NCBI GenBank assembly: GCA_019054805.1
Contig: JAHQIY010000013.1
Location: 1,612,001 to 1,676,000, forward strand
Reading direction: 5' to 3'
DNA from: Brachionus manjavacas
Lineage: Eukaryota; Rotifera; Eurotatoria; Ploima; Brachionidae
DNA: 64,000 bases
Below, piece by piece: positions 37,396 through 51,163 of the stretch (the first letter of the stretch is position 1; every line of letters starts with the position of its first letter). Both the position numbers and the translations under genes were made by a program. Below the pieces are notes generated by a model. That model had not been told where the DNA came from and made no database searches. It saw only the letters and a list, made by a program, of their open reading frames with translations.

Positions 37396-40300
37396 TGGTA
37401 AATAACTAGATAAAAACTTTTGTTTAGAGTTAGATAGATCGAATATTTATTCTTACTTAACAAAAGATAATTTTATTAATACTAATATACTTATTAATAA
37501 GCTCACAATCAATATAAATCATTTGATCAAATTTCTTAAAACATTAATTATTTGTTTTCTTCTTTCTTTTTACTAAATAAATCAATATTTGTTTTAATCG
37601 ATATATTAATGATATACTTGAATATAAATTAATATTGTTATATTCACAAAATTTTTTCCTATATTACCGACACATTGCAACTATTTCGTTTGCATTCCCT
37701 TCACTAAAATTTTTCTTCAAAACACATACTAGTAAGTAACTAATGTCAAAATCGATTATGTTTTCTAAACTTGTTTCATAAAGCATCGAGAAATATCAAT
37801 TGTGAATAATTTAAGTTGGTTGTGATTAGATGATTAAAACTTTAATAGAGCTGATTAATATTTGTCAAGTTAATAACTCGTCGAAAGATTATTTCCTAAA
37901 GTGAAATCTATAAAATATTAGAAAAATAGTAAGAAAAATGCATTTATCCTCCGAAAAATTTTTTTAATTTTTTTTTAATCAAGGAAAATAACTGTAGATC
38001 TTTTTTATTTCATTAATAGGGATTTGGGTAAATGAAAGATTTTTTAATAGACTGATGTATTTGCAAAAGTATGATGAAAGATTTTAGCTTCAGAGACGTT
38101 TGTCTGTCAAAAGTAAGCTAAAATAGTGCAATTCCAATTAGAAAGTGTGCTTCTTATTGGTTTTTATTAGTTTTTTTTTAATTATTCGATAGACAAGGCA
38201 AGTAAGATTTTAAAATCATTCGATTTGAATTTTATTTAATATACGCAGAAAATTAAATGATTCGATGATTTAAATCACTCAAAGAATGCATCATTATTCA
38301 TTAATTTACATAGATGGTATTTATTAAATATTTTGAAAATTGCCTTATTTTAAGTCATTTTCTTCTCTGTTTTTTTCATTTCTTCATCTTTCTATGGAAA
38401 AAAAGATTAACTATCAAAATCATTTTATTTTAAGCCATGAAATTTTTTTTACCACTAAGTCTTCCCATTCTCCTACTAATTTCGATGATGTTGCTCATTG
38501 ATGAATATATATTCAAATCATCGCCTCTTCTAGATTCTTTCCTGATTTACTTAACGCTTTTAACTGTTTCGATTAAACCATGTTTTTTGACCTCACATTG
38601 TGAAACCAATTAGGAGCAGATTTTCTAGTTGGAAATGCAATATTTAATGTTCTTTAAGACAGACAAACGTCTCTAAAACATTTTTATTTAAGACAACAAT
38701 AAATTAGCAAAAAATTTTGTTTTTTTTAATTATTATACAATAAAATTTTGGCAGCTTTATCTTTAAACAGCAGTTAATGTTAATAATAAATTTATATTTT
38801 TTCATTACTTTTAAACTAATATTTGTTAAAATTCCAAAATTTACATTAATTCATGCTGATTTTATAAATTGCCAGTTTTCACATAAGCACGAAATATTAT
38901 CAAAAAAATATGTCATATAATGATTGTAAGAGATGGTTTTATTGAACAATTAATCTAGAAAGCAACATCAAAATTTTATTTTACTTCTGTGATAAAATAA
39001 TAATTACGTAAGAACGGCTTAATTGAGAAAGTAATTTTAATAGTCTTTTAATATGACACCTTTATGCATAATTTTTACATTGAATGAATAATAATTACTG
39101 ATTATTAATACTCTTGACTAGGAAATTAATTCTGGAGTTTTGGTAATAGTGTCGACAATACTGTAGCACACTATGAAAGAAAAATGTCAAAGATTAATCG
39201 TTAGACATCAACACAGAAATCAATAAATTCATAAATAATAAATATTAAATAATGTTCAAATCAAATGATTTTAAAATCTTACTTGCCTTCTCTATCGAAT
39301 AATAATAAAAAACTAAGAAAAACCATAAGAAGCACACTTTTTAGTTGGAAATGCATTATTTAAGCTTCCTTACAGACAAACGTCTCTGAAGCTAAAATCT
39401 TTCATCATACTTTTGTAAATACATCAGTCTATTAAAAAATCTTTGATTCAACCAAATCCCTATTAATGAAATAATTTCTCAATGCTTAATAAAACAAGTT
39501 ATTAAATATAATCGATTTAGTCATTAGTTCCTTAGTAGTATGTGTTTTGAAGAAAAATTTTAGTGAAGGGAATGCAAACGAAATAGTTGCAATGTGTCGT
39601 TAAAATAGGAAAAAATCATGTGAAAAAACCAAATTAATTTATATTCATGAATGTACTTAAAATCAAAAACGAAATTTTATTTATTTAGTAAAAAGATAGA
39701 AGAACACATTAAATTAATGCATTAAGAAATAAACTCAAATGATTTGTATTGATTCTGATATATAATTAAGTAATATTTTTAAATAAAATTTGTATTATAA
39801 AATTATCTTTGGTTAATTAAAAAAAAAATTCGATCAAATATTTTCTATCTAACTCTAAACTAAAGTTTTTATCTAGTTATTTACCAAAATACTCTTCAAA
39901 TATAGGAAAAAAACTTAATTCATAAACTCTAAACTCTAAAAAGATAAACTCTAAACAAGAGACAAAACAGCTTGATCATTTATTAAAATGCAATTATTTT
40001 AATTAAACACATGAAACATTAAAAGTTAAATTTTTTCATTAGTTTTAAATTAAAATTAGTTATAATTCCAAGATTTACTTTAATTCATTTTGATTCGATG
40101 ACTGATTTTAAAATTGCTAGATTTTACATTGCCATGATAATTTATCAAATAAATAAGTCTTATAATAATTTTGAAGGACTAGTTAGTATTTATGAAAAAT
40201 TTAACTAGACATCTTGATTAATATTTTATTTAACGTCTGTAATGAAATAAAGATAATGGAACAACGGCTTTAGTCAGGGAAGAAAAATTATATGAGCTTT

Positions 40301-41749
40301 CATAATTAAAATGACACTATCATGCAATATATTTACATTGAATAAATTGTTTGATTCAGAAACGGAAAGCCTTTTAAGCTGAAAAGTCAACTATTTATTT
40401 TTTAATATGATTTAAAAGGATTTTCATTTTTTAATGAACAATTTTTTAAGAATGCGTTATTAATATTCAAATGAACGTCTTTTTTAAAAAAACGAAACAA
40501 AGGCTTAAGTGAAGGAAGAAATTTCTAGAAGTATTAGAAATTATTTGAGAATGTTATTAATTTTTTTTTCAGTGAAAACATTGCATTATTCTTAAAGGTA
40601 AGTCTTTATTGGATGAATCCGTATCAAAGATCTCTAACTACAAATATATCAATATACTCACAACTTAAACAAATGTCAAAATCAAGGTAAATAAATTGTC
40701 TAAAATCTAAGTATAATCAATTTTACGTAAAATCTAGATAAAATTCTGTTTATTAAACGTAGAAAAACATTTGAAAAAATTCAAATAAACATTACTTAAG
40801 AATATCTAAAAATTGTCGGCAATTCACTATTTTTTTTGAATTTTTCCGAAATGGAAACAATAAAATCAATCCTTCCAAAATTATTTTATATTAGACGATT
40901 AAAAAATAACTAATAATTTTAACTTAATCAAAAAGTTTATCAATTAAGTCCGTTTTCATTATTAAATAACTGAAAGTCTAATTATTATTGTTATTTCGTT
41001 ATCAAATATTCCATTATTCGATTTTGAAGGCAAATACGATTTTAAAATCATTTGATTACAATTTAATTTAATTTAGGCAGAAAATTAAATGATTCAATGA
41101 TTCAAATTTTATAAAGAATGGTTTTATTCAATCATTAATTTAAATGGTATTTATTAAATATTAAAAAATTCAATTCAATTAAGTCATTTTCTTCTTTTTT
41201 TCATATTTTCATCTTTATAAGGAAAAAAAGATTAACAAGACAAAAAAGTTTTTCAAAATAAATCAATCGAATGCCATTATTTTATTTTAACGCAAAAGGT
41301 TAAATTTTATTTTATATTTTGGTTGAGTAAATTCAAGCAGGCAAACTAGCCCAAACATATCACTGACTCAATTAATTATCGAAAAATTTGGTTTATTTAA
41401 TTATTAAATTAGCAACTTTAACTTTAAATAGCAGTTAATATTAATTATCAATTAAATTTACTTGATTTCCTTTAAACTAATGTAAGTTATATTTGCAGGA
41501 TTTACATTAATTCATATTGATATGAAAACTGTCTAATATATAAAATTTTAAGAAATAATAGGATTGTATTGGATTGTATTTGTTTCAATTGAAAGAGATT
41601 CATTTTAAAAATAGAAATCAAAAGTAAATTTTTGAAAATTTATATATATCTTTACGTACTAATCTTCTGAATTAATACATATGTATTTATAAATATTTAA
41701 AGTAATTTTAATAAAATTAATTTTATTTCCTATGTATGAAGAGTATTTT
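37396..41749 (+). repeat. Array unit C (4354 bp, internal deletion)
   Basis: Same order as unit B but about 326 bases shorter. Near 41561 the text jumps from AGAAATAATA to a tandem 10-base repeat (GGATTGTATT twice), removing the TTTAAACATAAAG to TTTAAATATT part of the closing block. It lacks the 51-base segment, as in B, E and F. Confidence 0.86.
38437..38613 (+). other. Candidate small ORF, array unit C
   Basis: Same 58-codon frame, ATG to TAG; identical in layout to unit A. Unproven as a gene. Confidence 0.22.
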
Positions 41750-44700
41750 GGTAAATAACTAGATAAAAACTTTTGTTTAGAGTTAGATAGATCGAATATT
41801 TATTCTTACTTAACAAAAGATAATTTTATTAATACCAATATACTTATTAATAAGCTCACAATCAATACAAATCATTTGATTAAATTTCTTAAAACATTAA
41901 TTATTTGTTTTCTTCTTTCTTTTTACTAAATAAATCAATATTCGTTTTAATCAATATATTAATGACATACTTGAATATAAATTAATATTGTTATTTTCAC
42001 AAAATTTTTTCCTATATTACCGACACATTGCAACTATTTCGTTTGCATTCCCTTCACTAAAATTTTTCTTCAAAACACATACTAGTAAGTAACTAATGTC
42101 AAAATCGATTATGTTTTCTAAACTTGTTTCATAAAGCATCGAGAAATATCAATTGTGAATAATTTAAGTTGGTTGTGATTAGATGATTAAAACTTTAATA
42201 GAGCTGATTAATATTTGTCAAGTTAATAACTCGTCGAAAGATCTCCGTTTGTGTTAAATACAAATAAACTGTTTAGCAATAAAAAATTGTTTTTATTTCC
42301 TAAAGTGAAATCTATAAAATATTAGAAAAATAGTAAGAAAAATGCATTTATCCTCCAAAAAATTTTTTTAATTTTTTTTAATCAAGGAAAATAACTGTAG
42401 ATCTTTTTCATTTCATTAATAGGGATTTGGGTAAATGAAAGTTTTTTTAATAGACTGATGTATTTACAAAAGTATGATGAAAGATTTTAGCTTCAGAGAC
42501 GTTTGTCTGTCAAAAGTAAGCTAAAATAGTGCAATTCCAATTAGAAAGTGTGCTTCTTATTGGTTTTTATTAGTTTTTTTTTAATTATTCGATAGACAAG
42601 GCAAGTAAGATTTTAAAATCATTCGATTTGAATTTTATTTAATATACGCAGAAAATTAAATGATTCGATGATTTAAATCACTCAAAGAATGCATCATTAT
42701 TCATTAATTTACATAGATGGTATTTATTAAATATTTTGAAAATTGCCTTATTTTAAGTCATTTTCTTCTCTGTTTTTTTCATTTCTTCATCTTACTATGG
42801 AAAAAAAAGATTAACTATCAAAATCATTTTATTTTAAGCCATGAAATTTTTTTTACCACTAAGTCTTCCCATTCTCCTACTAATTTCGATGATGTTGCTC
42901 ATTGATGAATATATATTCAAATCATCGCCTCTTCTAGATTCTTTCCTGATTTACTTAACGCTTTTAACTGTTTCGATTAAACCATGTTTTTTGACCTCAC
43001 ATTGTGAAACCAATTAGGAGCAGATTTTCTAGTTGGAAATGCAATATTTAATGTTCTTTAAGACAGACAAACGTCTCTAAAACATTTTTATTTAAGACAA
43101 CAATAAATTAGCAAAAAATTTTGTTTTTTTTAATTATTATACAATAAAATTTTGGCAGCTTTATCTTTAAACAGCAGTTAATGTTAATAATAAATTTATA
43201 TTTTTTTCATTACTTTTAAACTAATATTTGTTAAAATTCCAAAATTTACATTAATTCATGCTGATTTTATAAATTGCCAGTTTTCACATAAGCACGAAAT
43301 ATTATCAAAAAAATATGTCATATAATGATTGTAAGAGATGGTTTTATTGAACAATTAATCTAGAAAGCAACATCAAAATTTTATTTTACTTCTGTGATAA
43401 AATAATAATTACGTAAGAACGGCTTAATTGAGAAAGTAATTTTAATAGTCTTTTAATATGACACCTTTATGCATAATTTTTACATTGAATGAATAATAAT
43501 TACTGATTATTAATACTCTTGACTAGGAAATTAATTCTGGAGTTTTGGTAATAGTGTCGACAATACTGTAGCACACTATGAAAGAAAAAATGTCAAAGAT
43601 TAATCGTTAGACAACAACACAGAAATCAATAAATTCATAAATAATAAATATTAAATAATGTTCAAATCAAATGATTTTAAAATCTTACTTGCCTTCTCTA
43701 TCGAATAATAATAAAAAACTAAGAAAAACCATAAGAAGCACACTTTTTAGTTGGAAATGCATTATTTAAGCTTCCTTACAGACAAACGTCTCTGAAGCTA
43801 AAATCTTTCATCATACTTTTGTAAATACATCAGTCTATTAAAAAATCTTTCATTTACCCAAATCCCTATTAATGAAATAATTTCTCAATGCTTAATAAAA
43901 CAAGTTATTAAATATAATCGATTTAGTCATTAGTTCCTTAGTAGTATGTGTTTTGAAGAAAAATTTTAGTGAAGGAAATGCAAACGAAATAGTTGCAATG
44001 TGTCGTTAAAATAGGAAAAAATCATGTGAAAAAACCAAATTAATTTATATTCTTGAATGTACTTAAAATCAAAAACGAAATTTTATTTATTTAGTAAAAA
44101 GATAGAAGAACACATTAAATTAATGCATTAAGAAATAAACTCAAATGATTTGTATTGATTCTGATATATAATTAAGTAATATTTTTAAATAAAATTTGTA
44201 TTATAAAATTATCTTTGGTTAATTAAAAAAAAAATTCGATCAAATATTTTCTATCTAACTCTAAACTAAAGTTTTTATCTAGTTATTTACCAAAATACTC
44301 TTCAAATATAGGAAAAAAACTTAATACATAAACTCTAAACTCTAAATAGATAAACTCTAAACAAGAGACAAAACAGCTTGATCATTTATTAAAATGCAAT
44401 TATTTTAATTAAACACATGAAACATTAAAAGTTAAATTTTTTCATTAGTTTTAAATTAAAATTAGTTATAATTCCAAGATTTACATTAATTCATTTTGAT
44501 TCGATGACTGATTTTAAAATTGCTAGATTTTACATTGCCATGATAATTTATCAAATAAATAAGTCTTATAATAATTTTGAAGGACTAGTTAGTATTTATG
44601 AAAAATTTAACTAGACATCTTGATTAATATTTTATTTAACGTCTGTAATGAAATAAAGATAATGGAACAACGGCTTTAGTCAGGGAAGAAAAATTATATG

Positions 44701-46480
44701 AGCTTTCATAATTAAAATGACACTATCATGCAATATATTTACATTGAATAAATTGTTTGATTCAGAAACGGAAAGCCTTTTAAGCTGGAAAGTCAATTAT
44801 TTATTTTTTAACATGATTTAAAAGGATTTTCATTTTTTTATGAACTATTTTTTAAGAATGCGTTATTAATATTCAAATGAACGTCTTTTTTTAAAAAAAC
44901 GAAACAAAGGCTTAAGTGAAGGAAGAAATTTTTAGAAGTATTAGAAATTATTTGAGAATGTAATTAATTTTTTTTTCAGTGAAAACATTGCATTATTCTT
45001 AAAGGTAAGTCTTTATTGGATGAATCCGTATCAAAGATCTCTAACTACAAATATATCAATATACTCACAACTTAAACAAATGTCAAAATCAAGGTAAATA
45101 AATTGTCTAAAATTTAAGTATAATCAATTTTACGTAAAATCTAAATAAAATTCTGTTTATTAAACGTAGAAAAACATTTGAAAAAATTCAAATAAACATT
45201 ACTTAAGAATATCTAAAAATTGCCGGCAATTCACTATTTTTTTTGAATTTTTCCGAAATGGAAACAATAAAATCAATCCTTCCAAAATTATTTTATATTA
45301 GACGATTAAAAAATAACTAATAATTTTAACTTAATCAAAAAGTTTATCAATTAAGTCCGTTTTCATTATTAAATAACTGAAAGTCTAATTATTATTGTTA
45401 TTTCGTTATCAAATATTCCATTATTCGATTTTGAAGGCAAAAACGATTTTAAAATCATTTGATTACAATTTAATTTAATTTAGGCAGAAAATTAAATGAT
45501 TCAATGATTCAAATTTTATAAAGAATGGTTTTATTCAATCATTAATTTAAATGGTATTTATTAAATATTAAAAAATTCAATTCAATTAAGTCATTTTCTT
45601 CTTTTTTTTTTCATATTTTCATCTTTATAAGGAAAAAAGATTAACAAGACAAAAAAGTTTTTCAAAATAAATCAATCGAATGCCATTATTTTATTTTAAC
45701 GCAAAAAGGTTAAATTTTATTTTATATTTTGGTTGAGTAAATTCAAGCAGGCAAACTAGCCCAAACATATCACTGACTCAATAAATTATCGAAAATTTTG
45801 GTTTATTTAATTATTAAATTAGCAACTTTAACTTTAAATAGCAGTTAATATTAATTATCAGTTAAATTTACTTGATTTCCTTTAAACTAATGTAAGTTAT
45901 ATTTGCAGGATTTACATTAATTCATATTGATATGAAAACTGTCTAATATATAAAATTTTAAGAAATAATAGTTTAAACATAAAGAAGTCGTTAAGGAAAT
46001 TTTCCTATTCTAAATTAGTAACCGTTTCAGACGATCAAATATTAAATCTATGTTTAATAAACAGAATTTTATTTAGATTTTACATAATATTGATTATACT
46101 TGAGTAATTATAAATAAAATTATTTCTCTTTTTCTTCATGTGTTTAATTAAAATAATTGCATTTTAGTTAATGATCAAGCTGTTTTGTCATTGTTTAGAG
46201 TTTATTTTTTTTTTTAAAAAGAATAAATATTGCTGAAAAAAAATGTTTATATATGTGATAAATGATATTTTAAAGGGAATTAAATAAATTCTTTAAATAT
46301 TGGATTGTATTTGTTTCAATTGAAAGAGATTCATTTTAAAAATAGAAATCAAAAGTAAATTTTTGAAAATTTATATATATCTTTACGTACTAATCTTCTG
46401 AATTAATACATATGTATTTATAAATATTTAAAGTAATTTTAATAAAATTAATTTTATTTCCTATGTATGAAGAGTATTTT
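41750..46480 (+). repeat. Array unit D (4731 bp, full, long subtype)
   Basis: Equals unit B plus the extra segment of about 51 bases (about 42241-42292), the exact size difference of 51. This places D with A for this marker. Yet its second half (for example GGAAAGTCAATTATTT near 44785, ACATGATTTAAAAGG) goes with E, F and the inverted copy at 63.1 kb, so D is a recombinant. Confidence 0.87.
42841..43017 (+). other. Candidate small ORF, array unit D
   Basis: Same 58-codon frame, ATG to TAG. Unproven as a gene. Confidence 0.22.
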
Positions 46481-49400
46481 GGTAAATAACTAGATAAAAA
46501 CTTTTGTTTAGAGTTAGATAGATCGAATATTTATTCTTACTTAACAAAAGATAATTTTATTAATACCAATATACTTATTAATAAGCTCACAATCAATACA
46601 AATCATTTGATTAAATTTCTTAAAACATTAATTATTTGTTTTCTTCTTTCTTTTTACTAAATAAATCAATATTCGTTTTAATCAATATATTAATGACATA
46701 CTTGAATATAAATTAATATTGTTATTTTCACAAAATTTTTTCCTATATTACCGACACATTGCAACTATTTCGTTTGCATTCCCTTCACTAAAATTTTTCT
46801 TCAAAACACATACTAGTAAGTAACTAATGTCAAAATCGATTATGTTTACTAAACTTGTTTCATAAAGCATCGAGAAATATCAATTGTGAATAATTTAAGT
46901 TGGTTGTGATTAGATGATTAAAACTTTAATAGAGCTGATTAATATTTGTCAAGTTAATAACTCGTCGAAAGATTATTTCCTAAAGTGAAATCTATAAAAT
47001 ATTAGAAAAATAGTAAGAAAAATGCATTTATCCTCCGAAAAATTTTTTTAATTTTTTTTAATCAAGGAAAATAACTGTAGATCTTTTTTATTTCATTAAT
47101 AGGGATTTGGGTAAATGAAAGATTTTTTAATAGACTGATGTATTTGCAAAAGTATGATGAAAGATTTTAGCTTCAGAGACGTTTGTCTGTCAAAATTAAG
47201 CTAAAATAGTGCAATTCCAATTAGAAAGTGTGCTTCTTATTGGTTTTTATTAGTTTTTTTTTAATTATTCGATAGACAAGGCAAGTAAGATTTTAAAATC
47301 ATTCGATTTGAATATTATTTAATATACGCAGAAAATTAAATGATTCGATGATTTAAATCACTCAAAGAATGCATCATTATTCATTAATTTACATAGATGG
47401 TATTTATTAAATATTTTGAAAATTGCTTTATTTTAAGTCATTTTCTTCTCTGTTTTTTTCATTTCTTCATCTTACTATAGAAAAAAAGATTAACTATCAA
47501 AATCATTTTATTTTAAGCCATGAAATTTTTTTTACCACTAAGTCTTCCCATTCTCCTACTAATTTCGATGATGTTGCTCATTGATGAATATATATTCAAA
47601 TCATCGCCTCGTCTAGATTCTTTCCTGATTTACTTAACGCTTTTAACTGTTTCGATTAAACCATGTTTTTTGACTTCACATTGTGAAACCAATTAGGAGC
47701 AGATTTTCTAGTTGGAAATGCAATATTTAATGTTCTTTAAGACAGACAAACGTCTCTAAAACATTTTTATTTAAGACAACAATAAATTAGCAAAAAATTT
47801 TGTTTTTTTTAATTATTATACAATAAAATTTTGGCAGCTTTATCTTTAAACAGCAGTTAATGTTAATAATAAATTTATATTTTTTTCATTACTTTTAAAC
47901 TAATATTTGTTAAAACTCCAAAATTTACATTAATTCATGCTGATTTTATAAATTGCCAGTTTTCACATAAGCACGAAATATTATCAAAAAAATATGTCAT
48001 ATAATGATTGTAAGAGATGGTTTTATTGAACAATTAATCTAGAAAGCAACATCAAAATTTTATTTTACTTCTGTGATAAAATAATAATTACGTAAGAACG
48101 GCTTAATTGAGAAAGTAATTTTAATAGTCTTTTAATATGACACCTTTATGCATAATTTTTACATTGAATGAATAATAATTACTGATTATTAATACTCTTG
48201 ACTAGGAAATTAATTCTGGAGTTTTGGTAATAGTGTCGACAATACTGTAGCACACTATGAAAGAAAAAAATGTCAAAGATTAATCGTTAGACATCAACAT
48301 AGAAATCAATAAATTCATAAATAATAAATATTAAATAATGTTCAAATCAAATGATTTTAAAATCTTACTTGCCTTCTCTATCGAATAATAATAAAAAACT
48401 AAGAAAAACCATAAGAAGCACACTTTTTAGTTGGAAATGCATTATTTAAGCTTCCTTACAGACAAACGTCTCTGAAGCTAAAATCTTTCATCATACTTTT
48501 GTAAATACATCAGTCTATTAAAAAATCTTTCATTTACCCAAATCCCTATTAATGAAATAATTTCTCAATGCTTAATAAAACAAGTTATTAAATATAATCG
48601 ATTTAGTCATTAGTTCCTTAGTAGTATGTGTTTTGAAGAAAAATTTTAGTGAAGGGAATGCAAACGAAATAGTTGCAATGTGTCGTTAAAATAGGAAAAA
48701 ATCATGTGAAAAAACCAAATTAATTTATATTCATGAATGTACTTAAAATCAAAAACGAAATTTTATTTATTTAGTAAAAAGATAGAAGAACACATTAAAT
48801 TAATGCATTAAGAAATAAACTCAAATGATTTGTATTGATTCTGATATATAATTAAGTAATATTTTTAAATAAAATTTGTATTATAAAATTATCTTTGGTT
48901 AATTAAAAAAAAAATTCGATCAAATATTTTCTATCTAACTCTAAACTAAAGTTTTTATCTAGTTATTTACCAAAATACTCTACAAATATAGGAAAAAAAC
49001 TTAATACATAAACTCTAAACTCTAAAAAGATAAACTCTAAACAAGAGACAAAACAGCTTGATCATTTATTAAAATGCAATTATTTTAATTAAACACATGA
49101 AACATTAAAAGTTAAATTTTTTCATTAGTTTTAAATTAAAATTAGTTATAATTCCAAGATTTACATTAATTCATTTTGATTCGATGACTGATTTTAAAAT
49201 TGCTAGATTTTACATTGCCATGATAATTTATCAAATAAATAAGTCTTATAATAATTTTGAAGGACTAGTTAGTATTTATGAAAAATTTAACTAGACATCT
49301 TGATTAATATTTTATTTAACGTCTGTAATGAAATAAAGATAATGGAACAACGGCTTTAGTCAGGGAAGAAAAATTATATGAGCTTTCATAATTAAAATGA

Positions 49401-51163
49401 CACTATCATGCAATATATTTACATTGAATAAATTGTTTGATTCAGAAACGGAAAGCCTTTTAAGCTGGAAAGTCAATTATTTATTTTTTAACATGATTTA
49501 AAAGGATTTTCATTTTTTTATGAACTATTTTTTAAGAATGCGTTATTAATATTCAAATGAACGTCTTTTTTTAAAAAAACGAAACAAAGGCTTAAGTGAA
49601 GGAAGAAATTTTTAGAAGTATTAGAAATTATTTGAGAATGTAATTAATTTTTTTTTCAGTGAAAACATTGCATTATTCTTAAAGGTAAGTCTTTATTGGA
49701 TGAATCCGTATCAAAGATCTCTAACTACAAATATATCAATATACTCACAACTTAAACAAATGTCAAAATCAAGGTAAATAAATTGTCTAAAATTTAAGTA
49801 TAATCAATTTTACGTAAAATCTAAATAAAATTCTGTTTATTAAACGTAGAAAAACATTTGAAAAAATTCAAATAAACATTACTTAAGAATATCTAAAAAT
49901 TGTCGGCAATTCACTATTTTTTTTGAATTTTTCCGAAATGGAAACAATAAAATCAATCCTTCCAAAATTATTTTATATTAGACGATTAAAAAATAACTAA
50001 TAATTTTAACTTAATCAAAAAGTTTATCAATTAAGTCCGTTTTCATTATTAAATAACTGAAAGTCTAATTATTATTGTTATTTCGTTATCAAAAATTCCA
50101 TTATTCGATTTTGAAGGCAAAAACGATTTTAAAATCATTTGATTACAATTTAATTTAATTTAGGCAGAAAATTAAATGATTAAATGATTCAAATTTTATA
50201 AAGAATGGTTTTATTCAATCATTAATTTAAATGGTATTTATTAAATATTAAAAAATTCAATTCAATTAAGTCATTTTCTTCTTTTTTTTTTCATATTTTC
50301 ATCTTTATAAGGAAAAAAAAGATTAACAAGACAAAAAAGTTTTTCAGAATAAATCAATCGAATGCCATTATTTTATTTTAACGCAAAAAGGTTAAATTTT
50401 ATTTTATATTTTGGTTGAGTAAATTCAAGCCGGCAAACTAGCCCAAACATATCACTGACTCAATAAATTATCGAAAATTTTGGTTTATTTAATTATTAAA
50501 TTAGCAACTTTAACTTTAAATAGCAGTTAATATTAATTATCAGTTAAATTTACTTGATTTCCTTTAAACTAATGTAAGTTATATTTGCAGGATTTACATT
50601 AATTCATATTGATATGAAAACTGTCTAATATATAAAATTTTAAGAAATAATAGTTTAAACATAAAGAAGTCGTTAAGGAAATTTTCCTATTCTAACTTAG
50701 TAACCGTTTCAGACGATCAAATATTAAATCTATGTTTAATAAACAGAATTTTATTTAGATTTTACATAATATTGATTATACTTGAGTAATTATAAATAAA
50801 ATTATTTCTCTTTTTCTTCATGTGTTTAATTAAAATAATTGCATTTTAGTTAATGATCTAGCTGTTTTGTCATTGTTTAGAGTTTATTTTTTTTTTTAAA
50901 AAGAATAAATATTGCTGAAAAAAAAATGTTTATATATGTGATAAATGATATTTTAAAGGGAATTAAATAAATTCTTTAAATATTGGATTGTATTTGTTTC
51001 AATTGAAAGAGATTCATTTTAAAAATAGAAATCAAAAGTAAATTTTTGAAAATTTATATATATCTTTACGTACTAATCTTCTGAATTAATACATATGTAT
51101 TTATAAATATTTAAAGTAATTTTAATAAAATTAATTTTATTTCCTATGTATGAAGAGTATTTT
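46481..51163 (+). repeat. Array unit E (4683 bp, full)
   Basis: Short subtype without the 51-base segment; differs from B only by scattered substitutions and homopolymer changes. Small private changes include ATTAAGC for AGTAAGC near 47195 and CTACAAATATAGG near 48980, the latter shared with F. Confidence 0.87.
47520..47696 (+). other. Candidate small ORF, array unit E
   Basis: Same 58-codon frame with Arg in place of Leu at about residue 31 (CGTCTAGAT versus CTTCTAGAT), as in F. Unproven as a gene. Confidence 0.22.
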
